This document shows positions 12,063 through 39,500 of a stretch of DNA of 64,000 nucleotides, in pieces; the stretch's first letter is position 1; every line of letters starts with the position of its first letter. Below the pieces are notes generated by a model. That model searched no databases and had not been told where the DNA came from. It saw only the letters and a list, made by a program, of their open reading frames with translations. Location: contig NC_051097.1 of NCBI RefSeq assembly GCF_901709675.1, positions 6,550,039 to 6,614,038 of the forward strand. Direction: 5' to 3'. The translations under genes and the position numbers were made by a program. This DNA is from Syngnathus acus (lineage: Eukaryota > Chordata > Actinopteri > Syngnathiformes > Syngnathidae).

Positions 12063-15000
12063 GCACATATGGCGACTAATTCGCTAATAAAATAAAATGA
12101 ACGTATTACTGCTCCCTACCTTAGCTTTGGACCAATTCTAATCTCTGATCCATTTATTTATTTATTTATTTATCAAAAGGCTTAGCATTTTTTTTTCAGA
12201 AAACAGTAAGAATATTTAATTTCCATATGAAGCTGTGTAGTATTTTAATCCAATTATTTTTGGGCTATTTTCTTTATTGCTCATGGTTCTTTCTTTATTA
12301 CTCATTCTTTTTGGATGACACAGGATAGTGATATTTTATTGTCGCTTTCATTTGAGGGCGTCCATGAAAAAACATTTCTCCACTCTAAAGGGCGCCTTGA
12401 CCCAAAAAGCGTTGCTGTTTAGTTTGAGATTATATCAATATTGATGATAAAATCCTCCAAAGCTGCTTTCAGGCTTCCATTCAATGACTTCATTCATGCT
12501 TGCGTCTCCACGGCAACAACACACACTTATTATCTTACAACAAGTGTTGTGGGACGTTTATTATTATGATTCTATTGACGCACGAAAGGACAGTGTATGA
12601 GTGGCCGCTTTTTTTTCGGTCACTCCGACATCATGAATTGGTCGAGATACACAACGGTTACAATCTTTGGACACTTGAGTCCATACACCTGCACGGGGAT
12701 CCAACATGGCGGCAATCAGGCCAAATTTGGGCATTTTTCCTGCCTTTCCTTTCTTGGTACTTTCTGGTTTGGGGGAGGTGATCATCATATTGTTTTGCTC
12801 ATCTCCGTGATTACAGAATCGTTCATATTTGGTTTCCAAGTGGTTGCGTAAAGGTCATTTTGAAACTTTGCTGTTTTTGCAACTTGTGCATCATCACTAC
12901 GCACATTTCCACAATGACCTCGCGCTCCCTTTGGAGCAGCTGAGGAACATCTCACGCTGACGTCGAAAGAGAAGAGCCGCCAATTTATGAATAGTTGCTA
13001 TTCTGGAGTGTTCTCTTGGCAGACGCCCCAAACTGCAGTGTGTGGCCTCTCTACAAAAAAACCAAAACATCAGTTTCACAAAAAGCTCTCTAAATTTGCT
13101 TTTATTGCCATTCCGATGGCTGACTCATCACATCGTCACACGAATAATGAGGGCTTCCCCTAGCTCCTAAAGTCGAAGAGAAATCTCTCCAAAATTTGAA
13201 CGGGCACCATGCTAAGAACATATCTCTTGGCATGTTGTTGACACACAGTCTTTTGTTGTGCTCCAGAAAATTCCATCAAGAAAGAATCGGCTTTAGTGGC
13301 ACGACATATCTATTGTCCGTCCCTTAGACATGAAGTTGAAACGCGCACGCAACCACAACAAGAGCTTGTTTGCGTGGCGGCCACACCTGACTGATAAGGA
13401 CGGACTGAGTATGTGGGCATCTCGGTACTTTCAAGCTTCCACCTGTGCCGCCATCAACATCGTGAGCAGCAACCCACATTCAGGAAGTCTTATGATAGCT
13501 ATCCAATGTGATTTTATTGACATTAATCAGGGATTTTGCTGTTATTCCAACTTGTTCTGACATTTGATGGATAATATTAGAACATATTTACTGAAAAATG
13601 GGAACTGATTTTTTTTTGTGCTCATTCTGAACCAAAGCTAATAAGTAATTGGTGTCAAGGAAGTATGGTTAATTAATTATTTAATTTGAATTAATTTTAT
13701 TTTGTATATATATTTATTTTGGGTGATGTAGGGGCTTGAAATTTTTCACCCAAAAATGATTTCTGGTATATTTACACCGATTTGATATTAAAATGCTGTC
13801 GAGCTTGCAAAATATAAATCAGTCTGCTTTCATAAAGGACAAGAGGTAATTTGAGAATTATGACTCTTGATAGTTTGAAATCAGACAATTTAGACAATCT
13901 TTAGTTGAAAAAATGACTCTAAACGCTAACTCGATTATCAAAATACAAAGGACTAGGGAATGAAATTTGAAAATCGATTTCTTTTTCGATTACTCGATTA
14001 ATTTTTAAAAATGTATTTGGTATTGCAACGTTCACAAAAGCAAGCCTTTAGACACTGAGGTCAACAAATTAGATTTTTGTGGGATTGCATATATTATATT
14101 AAAATTATATTATATATCAATTGTATTTGAATTCATTTTAAAGGAGAAAATAGAGTCTGTATAGCCTAAAAGATGTTATAGGCCAAAAGAGACGCACAAT
14201 ATAGTAAATATAGAAGAGCATCGTGTAGGGACGCATCTGGCTTTCATTGGCCAGTAACTACAAAGTGCATTTTTGAGGCTTGTCTCTATCCATGAGTGAA
14301 AAACAAACATGAGCATCCCAACACATGATTTCCTGTCATGTTTCATCAGATGTCAACACAGGCTGTAAATATACCACCATAGTGTACAGCTGCGGTGCAT
14401 TCAAGGACTGGGTATCGGGGTACGTACTTTGCTGCCGTTTCTCTCACAGCGGCGCAGCTCTCCAGACGCCAACATACACCTGCCCCCACACACATTCACG
14501 ACACGCATTCCTTCCATGACATAAATGGACGGCTCAGGTGTTTCCGCCTTTGTAGTTTGACAAACACCGAGCAAGAGACAGAAAGTGAGCGAGACAGATG
14601 GAGAATAGCGCTGGAAGAGATATGATGTTTTCCTTTCTTCCGCCTGGGCTCTGAAACTCCATCTCTCTTTCATTGCCTCTTTCATTGTCACTCAAGTCTT
14701 TTGTGCGCCGCCGATGAGGCCCCCTCGACACCAAAGAGGTCATCCGGCCGATACCCGACTCCCATTGACGGCCCCGCTAACATCCTTTCCATAACTTCTT
14801 TTCATTTCCCGACACAAGGGCTGTTAAAGTTGTGTCTCTTTTTTTTTTTTTCTGCTAAGACGGCATTTTTGTTTTATGAAATTGAACACAGTGGTTTTTC
14901 GTTGCAACAGAGCACGGGGTGTTCTCTATGGTGGAGGATTGTGTGGTTATGGTCTTGGAGCCTAGACTGGTTTAGACTAAAGGGGGGGGGGGGGGACACA

Positions 15001-18000
15001 ATGGTTTTTCAAGGCCCCACACATTGAGTTGCGGCCTACAAACGTTCGAGCCGACTGTACTTTGCAGTTCAAACTGTACGAACAAGAATTTGTGTCTTTG
15101 GATTATTTTTAACCGGTTTAATCCAAATATTATTTGGATGAAGAGATATTGGAAGAGCAAGTGGCAACGGGTGTCTTACATTATTCACCCAGCTGCACTT
15201 TCTTGACTCTTTCAGCCTCATCTCTAGTTTGACCAAAGGACAATAACAAACTCTTGCTAAGTGGCCCTGGAAGATCTTTCAATAAACATTTTGTTTCCCT
15301 AAAAGTGTATTGCCTCTGTTTTAGAGAGACTAAAAGGCTCATAGCGACACATGTCGGCCCGTCGCCTCTACATTAAGCAGCCTCGCTTCTTTCATTTATC
15401 TCTCCTCCTTCCATCTTCATCTCTCAACAATTTACATCCAGAGGTTGAGGAGCAGCTGGACAATAAAAGCAGCTTAAAAGACTCACTGCCGCAATGTTTA
15501 CATTAGCCGGCCTTAAGCGGCGATGAAATTGAACAGTAAAAAGGTCATTTGTGTTGCTCGCCGGCCAGGTTGCGTTGACATTTATCTCTGGCTGTCATAG
15601 TGCAAATGTCTTTCGGAAAGTGCAATGACTGTGGGAGCTTTTAGGAGGAGCTCGGGAAAGGAAAGGCGGCCTCTTCTTTCAAGCATTAAAAGGGCTTTGG
15701 ATTTCAGGACTTATCTGGACTGCCAACACATTTTTAGGAACCAAAGAAAAAGGCTTTTGTGGAAATTCCCAGGATTGCCTCATTTAGTCAAATTGGTCAT
15801 AACAGCAAAATGAACCTTTTTGATAATTATGTTAGTCACTCAAGGTCTTTATTTGTACAAATAATTTTAAATACATTCAATTTATGGAGTGGCCATTGCG
15901 TGCTGCTGTTTTGGTTAGCAAGGGAATTACAATGGGGTCCACAGTAACTACAAAATGGGAGCAAAGGATCACAATGAACGAAAAAAAAAATGTGTTTTTT
16001 TTTCCCACGATGTGTCTCAATTAACACATTTATGCAATAACAAATACTAATCTATTACGTTACCGCCACACAACGCTGCTGACAATCTTACCACGCACCA
16101 AATGGTTTCCGAGCGCATCCGTTCCAAACAAACCCACAACTCTGACCCCGCCCCACCTTCCCCTGGCGTGACAGCCGAGCACGATGCACCTTCTGTTAGT
16201 TACGCGAGTTTAAAGCATAGTTGCATATGTTTACTACAGTCGCCCCTGGGGGACGTGTGGTTGTCACATGGCCTCGCTGCAAGTCATTAAAGTAGCAGAT
16301 ACAGCTTATAGCTCATGTTTACACTGACCATTTGTTGGAAGACATGTGGAACAGATGTCCCCCACCCCCACCCCCCCCCCCCCCCAAAAAAAACACTTTG
16401 GAGATGTTTCATCCTTGGTCTTGATTATGACACACTCAGAAACACAGGGTTAATCTACTTGATCTAAGCGGGAGGAGGCATTCCCTGTCAACAAAGCAAA
16501 CTAAAAACACGATTTCATCTGCACACCTTTCAACAAGGATTACTTCATGTACACACTCACGCTGATAACGTGTATAAATGGAGCATGTTGCGTTGTCGCG
16601 TCTTGTCTGCGCTGCATTTGTTTAAAACGTGTCAAACATTCAGCGTAGTGTTGCTGTGTACTACTTGTTGTCATTACTTCCAGGATTGTTAGTACTTCAT
16701 TCGAGGACAAAATGTTTGTCTCGAGTGTGACTAGAACACAGTGTGAGACAGAAGCGAAATGAAGAGAAATTTGATTAATTAATATGTTCCAGCCCCACAG
16801 ACCATTTTATTAGGAAAATTAGCAGTTTATAATATATTTTGATATTAGTTTCTGTCGCACTTTGTCTTTCAATGTACATTGTGCTGCTCACCTGGTGTGC
16901 ACAGACTGGCCACCTGGGGGCAGTAAGACATACAGCGACTCAGCTCCTCTCTTGCTAGCCTTCTCAACACAGCAGTAATATTAACAGTTCTTTGCGAGGG
17001 ATAAAGAATATATGCTTGTGAGATTTATTTTTATATGGTTTATGTGTTATGGCACAATTGCTTAAAGGGTAACGGCACTGCCACATGTATGCTAATTGTT
17101 AGCATTTTTTTTTTTTTTTTTTTACTGCTGTCCACTCTGCTGCTGCAAAACCAAATGACCAATGAAATGTTCGTCTATTCCATTCAATTAAATTATTTAA
17201 ACCATCTGGGTCATATTTTAACAAGACCAAATAATCTCGACCCATCCACGGTGCATTTTAATGGGGCAACCATGAAGACAAAATACTGTAACTATCTATA
17301 AAGCCAAAGTGATGATCAAACGCTTTTGCTCACCAAAACACACTCTCCCCGCAAGTACGTAATTTGCATGCTCATCAAAGTGCACGCGAAGCTCCAGGCC
17401 AGAGAGTAGAGCATGGAGGCTTATTGTGGCAGAGGTATGCGGGCTATCCTTCAGACTTGAGGATAAATAGTGGCAAAGTGGCAACAGGAGGCTGTCACCT
17501 TTGCTGTTATCACACTATGAAACTTCGCCATTAACACCGACACCACCAGACCTTTAAGCATTGTATGATGCTACACACAATGTCAAACCTTTTGACCAAA
17601 ATGTTTCAAACGTTATCGCAGGATCTCACCCTCACTGTGGCGAGTGACAGCTTCCCTTCAGAAGTTGCGTACCCACAGAGGAGATAAGAGCCTGTCTGAG
17701 TGCTACTTGTTACGGAATGAAGCCGCCCTCATGGCACACGCATGCACTCATCATAGTATCATCTCATCTCTGTGGGCACCCGCCCTAACCCGAGCGGCCC
17801 CAGACGGCTTTCCAATGATGAATGGCGAGCCAAGTGGCGCTTAGAGGGGGACATGTCACACAAATGCGGATTTACATCTTGGGTAGTAACGCAACCCCCA
17901 TGGCTCACTCATGCGATGCTTTTATGTCACACACAACACATACTTGGCGCTATATGAAACTAAATTGGAAATTATCATCAGATAGTAGTCATGACACGAA

Positions 18001-18030
18001 AAAACAACAGACAAAATACAGTCTATTTTA
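12063..18030. other. Gene-free stretch downstream of nnt
   Basis: No gene is supported. The area holds a poly-G run (14,983-14,995), a poly-C tract (16,359-16,385), a poly-T tract near 17,107-17,123, and AT-rich repeat DNA at 13,720-14,060. That repeat shares the 14-mer ATAAATCAGTCTGC (13,814-13,827) in inverse orientation with the element at 49,988-50,336. The segment 15,360-15,610 has the look of a conserved enhancer: an E-box CAGCTG near 15,451, a forkhead-type TGTTTAC near 15,495, and dense non-repetitive sequence. Confidence 0.5.
16907..16925 (+). promoter_or_regulatory. Strong CTCF-like motif
   Basis: TGGCCACCTGGGGGCAGTA closely follows the vertebrate CTCF consensus (TGGCCACCAGGGGGCGCTA type). 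It lies in the gene-free area about 2.8 kb past the nnt stop codon. Binding is inferred from the motif alone. Confidence 0.6.
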
Positions 18031-19196
18031 ATTACAAGTTTATTTATTAGGGATGATGCTCCATATGATAAACAAAAGCGGAAAAGAACATTCACAGTAC
18101 ATTTTCCTATTATGGTGCATTCACGCTTCTAATCCAAATAGCTGTGCTTCGCAAATGTCGCATTACAAAAATACTTCCCATTTTGGGTGACAGAGAATGT
18201 ACATTGGAAATGGCCTTGATAAATTGATCAGGTTTAGGTTTGGGCAACGACGTTTTAATATTGAGTTAGTACACTAGATATTAGCAACAACTCGACTAGA
18301 CAGCGGCAAACTGAGGTTTGATGGTTCATCGGCACACTAAAGACGAGGAAGGTTACATAAAATCAATATGGGAATGAATATAGAATGAATCAATACGAAA
18401 AGTTATTGGTCATGTGTGTCTGTGTGAAGAGGTAGAAAGAAACATGGTGGTCAAAATGGTGGAAGGGTCCCAGGGGTTAGTCCACATCAGCAGGTCATCT
18501 ACAAAAGATTAGAAATACAGCGACCCCTTCTTGTTGTTCCTCGAACCAGGAAAAATAATGTCAAGCGCTATACACTATACAACCGTTCGACTCGGGTGTA
18601 CTTGATGTTAATTGTGATGGTACGAATTTGAATAAGGCTGGATTTACACTGCATGGTTCAAGTTAGAAATGAGATTTTTTTTTGCTTCCAATTAGGAAAA
18701 AAAAATTGCACTGAATCAGCCGCTTCCAAAGTGTAGCACACCCCCTAGTGGCAGATAAAAGAATCACTGCCCAAGTACAGTTCAGTTGTATTTCACTTTG
18801 AAGTTCAATATTTTTTCGATTTAATCTTTAATAACGGTTTGTTTCCAACGTTTATGTACGATTCATCTTAATTGGAACATTAAATAAATTTATCACTTGG
18901 ACCTGCAGTGTAAAATCAGACTAACAGGTCAAAATAAGGGCTTTGATGTGTCATAAATTGCAACCAAATGGGGACTGTTCAACAATCTGGCTGTGAGGCA
19001 ATGACACAAACGCCAGATTACACATTTGTTGGAAACAGATACAGCTTCCCCACACGTGTGCGCTGAAATATCTGGACCCAAGATCTCATCATTGTCCATT
19101 AAAAAGCTATTCTCCACATTTTTCATGTTTATCTAAGGCGTAAATACATCTCGTGTTGGTTGTCCAGATTATCATGAATACAGATACAGATGTGGT

Positions 19197-19202
19197 TTTA
19201 TT
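19197..19202 (-). terminator. nnt: Candidate poly(A) signal of nnt
   Basis: TTTATT on the plus strand reads AATAAA on the minus strand, 473 bases beyond the nnt stop codon. Another candidate lies near 18,040. Which one is used cannot be told from sequence. Confidence 0.4.
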
Positions 19203-19674
19203 AAGGTCCACTACGAGGCCCAAATCATAATTCAAGAAGCGACCGTGGCTTCCGTAAAGGTTTTTCAACACGGTATAAACCTGTAAAAGTAAAGATTGTA
19301 GAAAACGGTTTTGATCGTATTGCTTGTTTTTCCCGCTGGTAACAAAACTAAATGCTAAAAATAGATTGTCAGAAAAACCAAAAAAATCATATTGGTTATT
19401 GATGGGGAAAAAAACACTAATTTTTTATCTATTTACTAAAAAGTGTAATTTCAAACATGTAACATACTCTTGCACAATAGCCCTCTAAGTGTAGGGCAGA
19501 CCCTTCCTTCATCTAAATGCTAAAAAAAACGCAACGACACAAATATCATATGGACGCTAAACGCTGCCATTTGTCTTATTGTAGAGTGTTGACGGGACTG
19601 GCGCAAAGATGACGCAATGCCGCCGGGTCTCGATGTGGTTCCCTTTTTTGTGCTTCTTTGAGGGAGACAGCGGC

Positions 19675-33504
<13,830 letters not shown>

Positions 33505-33555
33505 GGTGCACGCACACACAGCAGCAGGAGGTCAGCAGGGCACACAGCACTCCAC
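33505..33555 (-). other. nnt: nnt 5' UTR part of first coding exon
   Basis: Directly upstream of the nnt start codon the minus strand has a polypyrimidine tract and CCCCAG at 33,556-33,561, a good splice acceptor. The leader therefore appears to be split, with a non-coding first exon further upstream near 34,667-34,730. Human NNT likewise has a non-coding exon 1. Confidence 0.65.
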
Positions 33556-34643
33556 CTGGGGAAGAAAGAAAAGCATTGAGCATACATCTTTTTCAATCAA
33601 AAGCTGTCACGCAAAATCGAATAAAAACATTCTAGAATCGCACCAGGCCGGCGTCCAGTTTGTGCATCATGATCATTCAATTGGACATTCTGCTTCTTAT
33701 TTTCATTGCGATTATTTCACTACACATTATGACTGTTGTTACTTGACCAACATGACATCATTGGTGTTGACATTTAAATGTCAAGTATCCTTCCTTGCAG
33801 CACCCAAAACAAAAACAGTCCAATTGTTTTGTTGATACATTGAATCAGAGTGAGTTTCAAGTTGTCCCGTCACGTGACCTATATTGGTCAACTTGATTGC
33901 AAATAGGGCAAAGGGTCAATATGTGATCAGAGTACAACAGTTAATATAAAATGTCAAACACTGATGAGATTTCCAATCAAAAGACACAGTAGGGAATGGT
34001 TTGATTTAATTTTTTTTAGTTGTAAAGAAGTCATCTTTAAGACAAAAAGAATGGGGTGGGTTAAACTGCCAATCAGACTGCAACGCAGTGAAGCATATGT
34101 TCAAATGTTCAATGTTACAAAACAAATGAAACTACCACGTCAGCAACACTCTCGTGCAATTCTTGTGAAAGTTATTTGTGCTGAGAATGTCACGCATTAA
34201 AAGTGTTGGAACTACTTCAGTGCGTTTTTATAGCCCAGCGAAATGAAGGATCGGCGCCCCGGATTTTATTTATTATTATGATTGAATGACTTCCAAATGC
34301 CACATTGACAGTGTCATTCAGACGACCCGAGTTAAAAATTCAGGTTGAAAAACATGTATTTCCATTAAAATGTCCATGATATCAAGCTCACGCAAGCCAC
34401 AATAACATCAATCCATTTTAGGATGGAAGGGAGTCATTTTATTTTATTGTGTATTCTCTTGCCGGCGTGGAGGAAGGACTAGCTAATCGGAGTTAGCATG
34501 CTAGCCGCTGACAAATGCACATCTGCCTCGCTCACAATGGCACAGTATGAAATGAAACAAAACTCAAAACGCCCACACACGTACACGCGTCGGTGCACCG
34601 CAACACGAAAGCACACGAGTAAGTGATCGAAGACAACGGAGAT

Positions 34644-34740
34644 TGACGTCATTTAAGTCCACTGACCTTTGCAGGGGTCTGCGTCTTTTTTTTGTGTGGA
34701 TGCAGCACGGCCGAACTTCAAATCGACCCGGAAGATGTCA
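34644..34740 (-). promoter_or_regulatory. nnt: nnt promoter and non-coding exon 1
   Basis: A splice donor (GTCAGT on the minus strand) at 34,661-34,666 ends a probable non-coding exon 1 that starts at or near 34,730. A consensus ETS/GABPA core CCGGAAG is at 34,728-34,734, a site typical of nuclear genes for mitochondrial proteins. A palindromic CRE, TGACGTCA, lies at 34,644-34,651 just inside intron 1. No TATA box is seen. The transcription start is inferred. Confidence 0.55.
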
Positions 34741-34759
34741 GCCGAAGGGGCCTGAATAT

Positions 34760-36480
34760 GAATACATAGAGCGATTGAGGATGGACAAACTCGTCTAAAT
34801 GTGCTGTTCGCACTCTTTTATGTATTCTTTTTTGGCGAATGCTAATCCAACACTGATTTATTTCAATTTGATGAATTCATGTTTGTATATTTATTAATAT
34901 ATAAACCATGTATCATTTTGCAAAGTGGAAGACGACGCATTATTGCCTTTATATTTAAATACATACAATAAACAGTATAACGTTTCATACAAAAAATATC
35001 GAGGGTAATTTTAAATCATTTACTACAATATCAATTGTCTGAAAATAGAATTCTGAAAATTAATTTCGCTGTGCTTCCACTTGGAGGCGCTGTTTTACCG
35101 TAAAGCCATTGATGGCTGCAGGATGCGTGGCTCAAGAGCATTGGACAAAAAAAGAAAATTCTAATGTATGTGTCGGCATCTTTTCCCAGTTTAGTTGTAT
35201 GGTACGAGATAAAATGCATGCATATGCACAATTTGAATGTACAATTTGTCTGATTGGTTCGTTTGCTTTTCAACACAAATGTCAATAATAATGGATTTTA
35301 TGTTAATATAATATAAAGGTCACGAGTGAGTACCGACACGTTTCCCCATGCAGTACAAATCATCTGGACTTGCTTATATGGCTCGAAGAGAGGAATGCAT
35401 TGTAACGACGCCTGTTTCTTGTTTGAACATTTCTTCCCATCGCCATCTGCAATTGTCTGGCACACCATCTCACTCTGCTTTTCTCCGATCATAATTTTGA
35501 AATTAAATCCATCTGATTTAATTGAATAAATGTTATCATTAAAATGCAAATCACCGCACAAACTGTATTCCATATGTCTCCTTTTTATATATGACCATTG
35601 TTTTACAATGGGAGGTCCTGTCAGACTTAATTTTTGGAGCCTAGGTTAGAAATTGGTGATTGTCCTCAACATTGAGCTGCTCAACCCTTTTCTGCACAAC
35701 ATCTGACCCATATATAGCACTGACGGTTTATTTATGTGTCGACTCCACCTGAACTAATAGCTCTGGTCAGAGGCCAAGCGAGCTGTGCAAAAGTGGAGGT
35801 GCGCCAAGTGTTGGGCCTCTATTGCTGTGATATCATAAAAATATTTTTTTCTAGTCTATCTTCATTTTAAAATTAAATTTGACCCCATTTAGAATTTGGC
35901 ATACACCGTAAAAATAATACAAAAATGCAAATATACCCCCCCCCCCTCCTAAAAAAAACAATAACTGGTTCATGAAGCAAATTTGAAGCTTCATTTTCCC
36001 ATCACTGCACAATGTTGTTTAAAACACTGCCTCTTTGTGTTGTTCCACTATCTTTTACTTGCAATTATAGAGGCAAATGGATTCCTGCAGGTGAGGTCCA
36101 CCGTTGTTGCGTAACAATACAATAGTATTTTGTATGGTGCTTTAAAGTTAGTGTAGATGATGGTCAAGGTTGTGTGCGTTTGTGTGCATTTGTGTGTGTG
36201 TGTGCGTGCTCGTGGGTGTGTGTTAGGCACAAAAGGCTTTGAAGAAAATTCCAGCCATGTTAACAAGCCGGGGCTCTAATTCAAACCAGGAGTGTATGTG
36301 GAGAAAGAGACGAAAGTCTCACTCCTCACTCTGTCTGCAGACTTGAGGGTCTCGTGTCAAGTTTTGTACTTTTGCAATCTTGTTTTCTATTTTCCCCACC
36401 TAAATGAGGACTACAACATTTGCACATTTGTGACCTGGATTCTTGACTTGTTTTAATGTTTCCCAGCTTGTTCTAGCAAC
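34760..36480. other. Intergenic region between nnt and the CCDC80-like gene
   Basis: AT-rich, with no gene. A CTCF-like motif (TTCCACTTGGAGGCGCTG) is at 35,076-35,093. A poly-C/poly-A junction is at 35,936-35,958, and short GT tracts lie at 36,172-36,222. The two flanking genes are divergently transcribed, so promoters of both lie at its ends. Confidence 0.5.
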
Positions 36481-36483
36481 CAG

Positions 36484-36516
36484 ATGTATTTTACGAGCCA
36501 GCTGACCTACCCGTGA
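36484..36516 (+). CDS. Upstream ORF in the CCDC80-like leader (10 codons)
   Basis: An ATG at 36,484 opens a 10-codon frame (MYFTSQLTYP) ending in TGA at 36,514-36,516, only two bases before the main ATG at 36,519. A splice-acceptor-like TTTCCCAG at about 36,461-36,468 suggests it lies in the mature leader. Such a short uORF ending beside the main start could lower or regulate translation by reinitiation. Whether it is translated is unknown. Confidence 0.4.
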   Translation: MYFTSQLTYP

Positions 36517-36518
36517 GA

Positions 36519-39500
36519 ATGTTTTGCTACTTTTGCACACAATGGCTTCTAGTTGCCGTCATGTGGAGCCTCGCTCCCCCGAGCTCGTCGGCTGCACGGA
36601 GGAAAAACACTTTGAGCAAGAGTCAGCTGGACCCCAATGTGAAGGATTGGGGCGACTATTCGGACCTCCCCCCAGGAATGGAGCTGGGCATGGGTGAAGA
36701 CAGACAACGTGGATACGACAACAGAGAAGATGGAGGATCGTCGTTGAGCTTCACCCCTGAGTTAGATTTCCTTTCTGAATTTGCAGGCAAGCAAAATGAC
36801 TGAATCCATTCAAGTGCATGATTGGTCTGTTATTGTCAGAATTGTTTTTTTGGGCCTGCAGGTAAAAAGCGATTGTGGGTAATAACAGCCACTTCATACA
36901 ATGACCACTACCTTCGCATGATGGAGAAACAGCTTGAAGACATGGACCAGGTCATTTAATCATAAACCGAAAATGGGCTTTGTGCACCTTGTGAGCAAAA
37001 CGCTTACTCAGAAACTTTTTGGTCTCCTTCAGAAATTGCTCAACTGCCGTCTAGCCGAAAGAGACACTTTCATTGTCACCATCATCCAAAACGCCATGAT
37101 GGATGGGAGGATCCAGAAGACCACCGTACAAGGAGAGGCCACAGTGGAGACGTTGGACCCTGACACTGTCACCAAGTTGCTGCACTATCTTGAACTCACC
37201 CAGGTAAACACTTACTATTCTTTATTAATTATATTATATTATAATTATTATTATTGCATGCTGAATTCATCTTTTGATCCGAATCAGGACCAAGCGTTCA
37301 ACATGTTGGTGCTGAAAAAAAATCTGAGAGTCAGTGAGCGCTTCCCCTTTCCGGTTCGAATTGAGGCAGTCTTGGAGGTCATTGATCAGTTGCCCGTGAG
37401 GAAGTTGGAGAAGATAACCAGAAAAGGATCCAAACTGAGGTTCTGCTTGAACCTGCTTTGAAAATAAAATGACTTTACAGTAATACTTGACTTTTTTTAT
37501 CCAAGGTGTGACAGCACCAAAAAGAAAGTGATGGTGAAAAGGAAAAAGATGAAGAAGAGGATCATTCTGAGTCCGCACAAGCAAAGCAATCGGACTTCAG
37601 TGGTGACGCTGCAAAGAAAGCCGCCGATGGACAAAAAGGCCGCGCTTAAGAGTCAGATCCAGGATATACTCAACGGCAAGTCGAGGTTTATAATTTGGAA
37701 GGAGCCAGCTGGGGGGAAAAAGGAGCCTAGCGCTGGCGGCAAACAGGAAGAGGAAAAAGAGAATACGCAGCGTCCTCATGTGTCAACAGGAAAAGAGGAA
37801 GTGAAGAAAGAAAGGTGATTTCAGATTCACTCTCAAATAGGAAAATGCTAACAGAAACAAGGAACTTAGCTTGTTTACACTTTTGACGAGTAACCTTGAT
37901 GACTTATGACGAATATTCTTCCAAGATGAAATTCTTGAATCCTATTTCGTTCGATTGTTTTGCAGGCCAAAAGTAGAGCCGGCAAAACCGGCTGAGGAGA
38001 GTCAAAATAAAAATGAAGAAAAACAAAAAGCCAGAAAAAAGGGCAAAGGGAAAAAAGGAAAGAAAGGTAAAGGAAAAGGAAAAGGAAGAAAGTCCCACAA
38101 AGAAGCAAGCGAGGAGGACAAAACCGCCTTGAAAGACTTTCTGGATCATTTCAAGGGGAAGAGAAGGTTGATGGTAAGAATCCCACTTCATCATCACATA
38201 TTTTGAAGTGTTCGCATTGACCGACTGGCCATGTTGTGTTTTGAAGCTGATATCGACCCCCACCTTGGACGCGACGCTATTTGCGCAACAGAGCGCCGAG
38301 AACGACAAGCGGAGCTGCGAGCTGGCCGTCAGGAAGGTCACCGTGGCGACCATCGTGGGCAAAGGCAACGATGCCACTCTGGCGTTGCAGCATCATCGAC
38401 TCGGTAGAAAGCGCCTGGCACATTTACTTGCAAGTATTGCAGGTGTACCTAATGAAGTGTCCGCTCACTGACTGAATTGAAGACTCGGAGTTTCCGTTTG
38501 GTGAGCTACCAGAGCAGTCGTCTGATTCGGGCCTGATCTCACTGTTACGATCCCAGCTGGGTTTGTCTTCCTCTGATTTGTTCTCCATGACCGTCACCGA
38601 CTACGACATGGAGCCCAACGTAAGATAATCCGTGTTAAATTTGGATTCGGGTTGCATCCTTGTTTTTGATGTCTTCCCCTAGAGAGTGTTTGAGGCGCCT
38701 CTGTCGAGCCTCGCTTTATTCGACCACATCGACAACTTTCCATCGAGGCACCCTGAGATAGAGAAAGAAAGGAAACGTCCTCCATCTTGCGGCGCTGACA
38801 AGCAACAATCCGAAGTTGAGAATTCCTTGCTCAGGTAAAAAAAAAAACGCACACGTTGATACCAATACTAAAATAAAAGCTTATCCTCATTCTTGCAGGT
38901 TCGTGTCGAAGAGGAGACTGCTGATCGTCTCGGCTCCGACAGAGGACGACTATTCTTTTCAAACGCAGCTGTCTGCTCTCAACGGGCATGAATGTCACCT
39001 TGGTCGGTAACACGCTGCACTCGCTAACACATGTTCAATTTTTTTTTAAATCTTGTTAATCGTAGTAAGCTTCTTTTAATTTAATTTAATTTAATTTAAT
39101 TTAATTTAATTTAATTTAATTTAATTTAATTTAATTTAATTTAATTTAATTTAATTTAATATTTGACTTTGCTTCCCTCAGGTATTCGCCACTTTGCCAT
39201 GTTGAAGCTAATCGGGGTCGGAGAAAAAGCCTCGGGGACCGTTGAGCTGTTCCCTCTCAATGGTGGCTGCATTTCCTGTTTTATGGTTGTCATCACATTT
39301 CTGGAATCAATATTACCGATCGCCAAATACTGCTCCATATCACCAATCAGGTCGCAGTCAGAGTGAAGTGGAGCCGCTGTCCCGCACGGCGGTCAACAAC
39401 CTACGCGAGCAGCTGAAGATCAGCAAGGACTACTTCAGCATGTTGGTGGTGGGCAAGGATAGCGATGTCAAGGCCTGGTTCCCCTCGCCCATGTGGTCTC

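Noticed and set aside
1-19196. Search for fgf10 exons, expected from human NNT-FGF10 synteny
   Set aside because: No frame resembling the FGF core was found on either strand.
36934-37032. In-frame extension MKTWTRSFNHKPKMGF before CCDC80-like exon 3
   Set aside because: It is intron 2 read through. The family sequence resumes exactly at the acceptor at 37,033.
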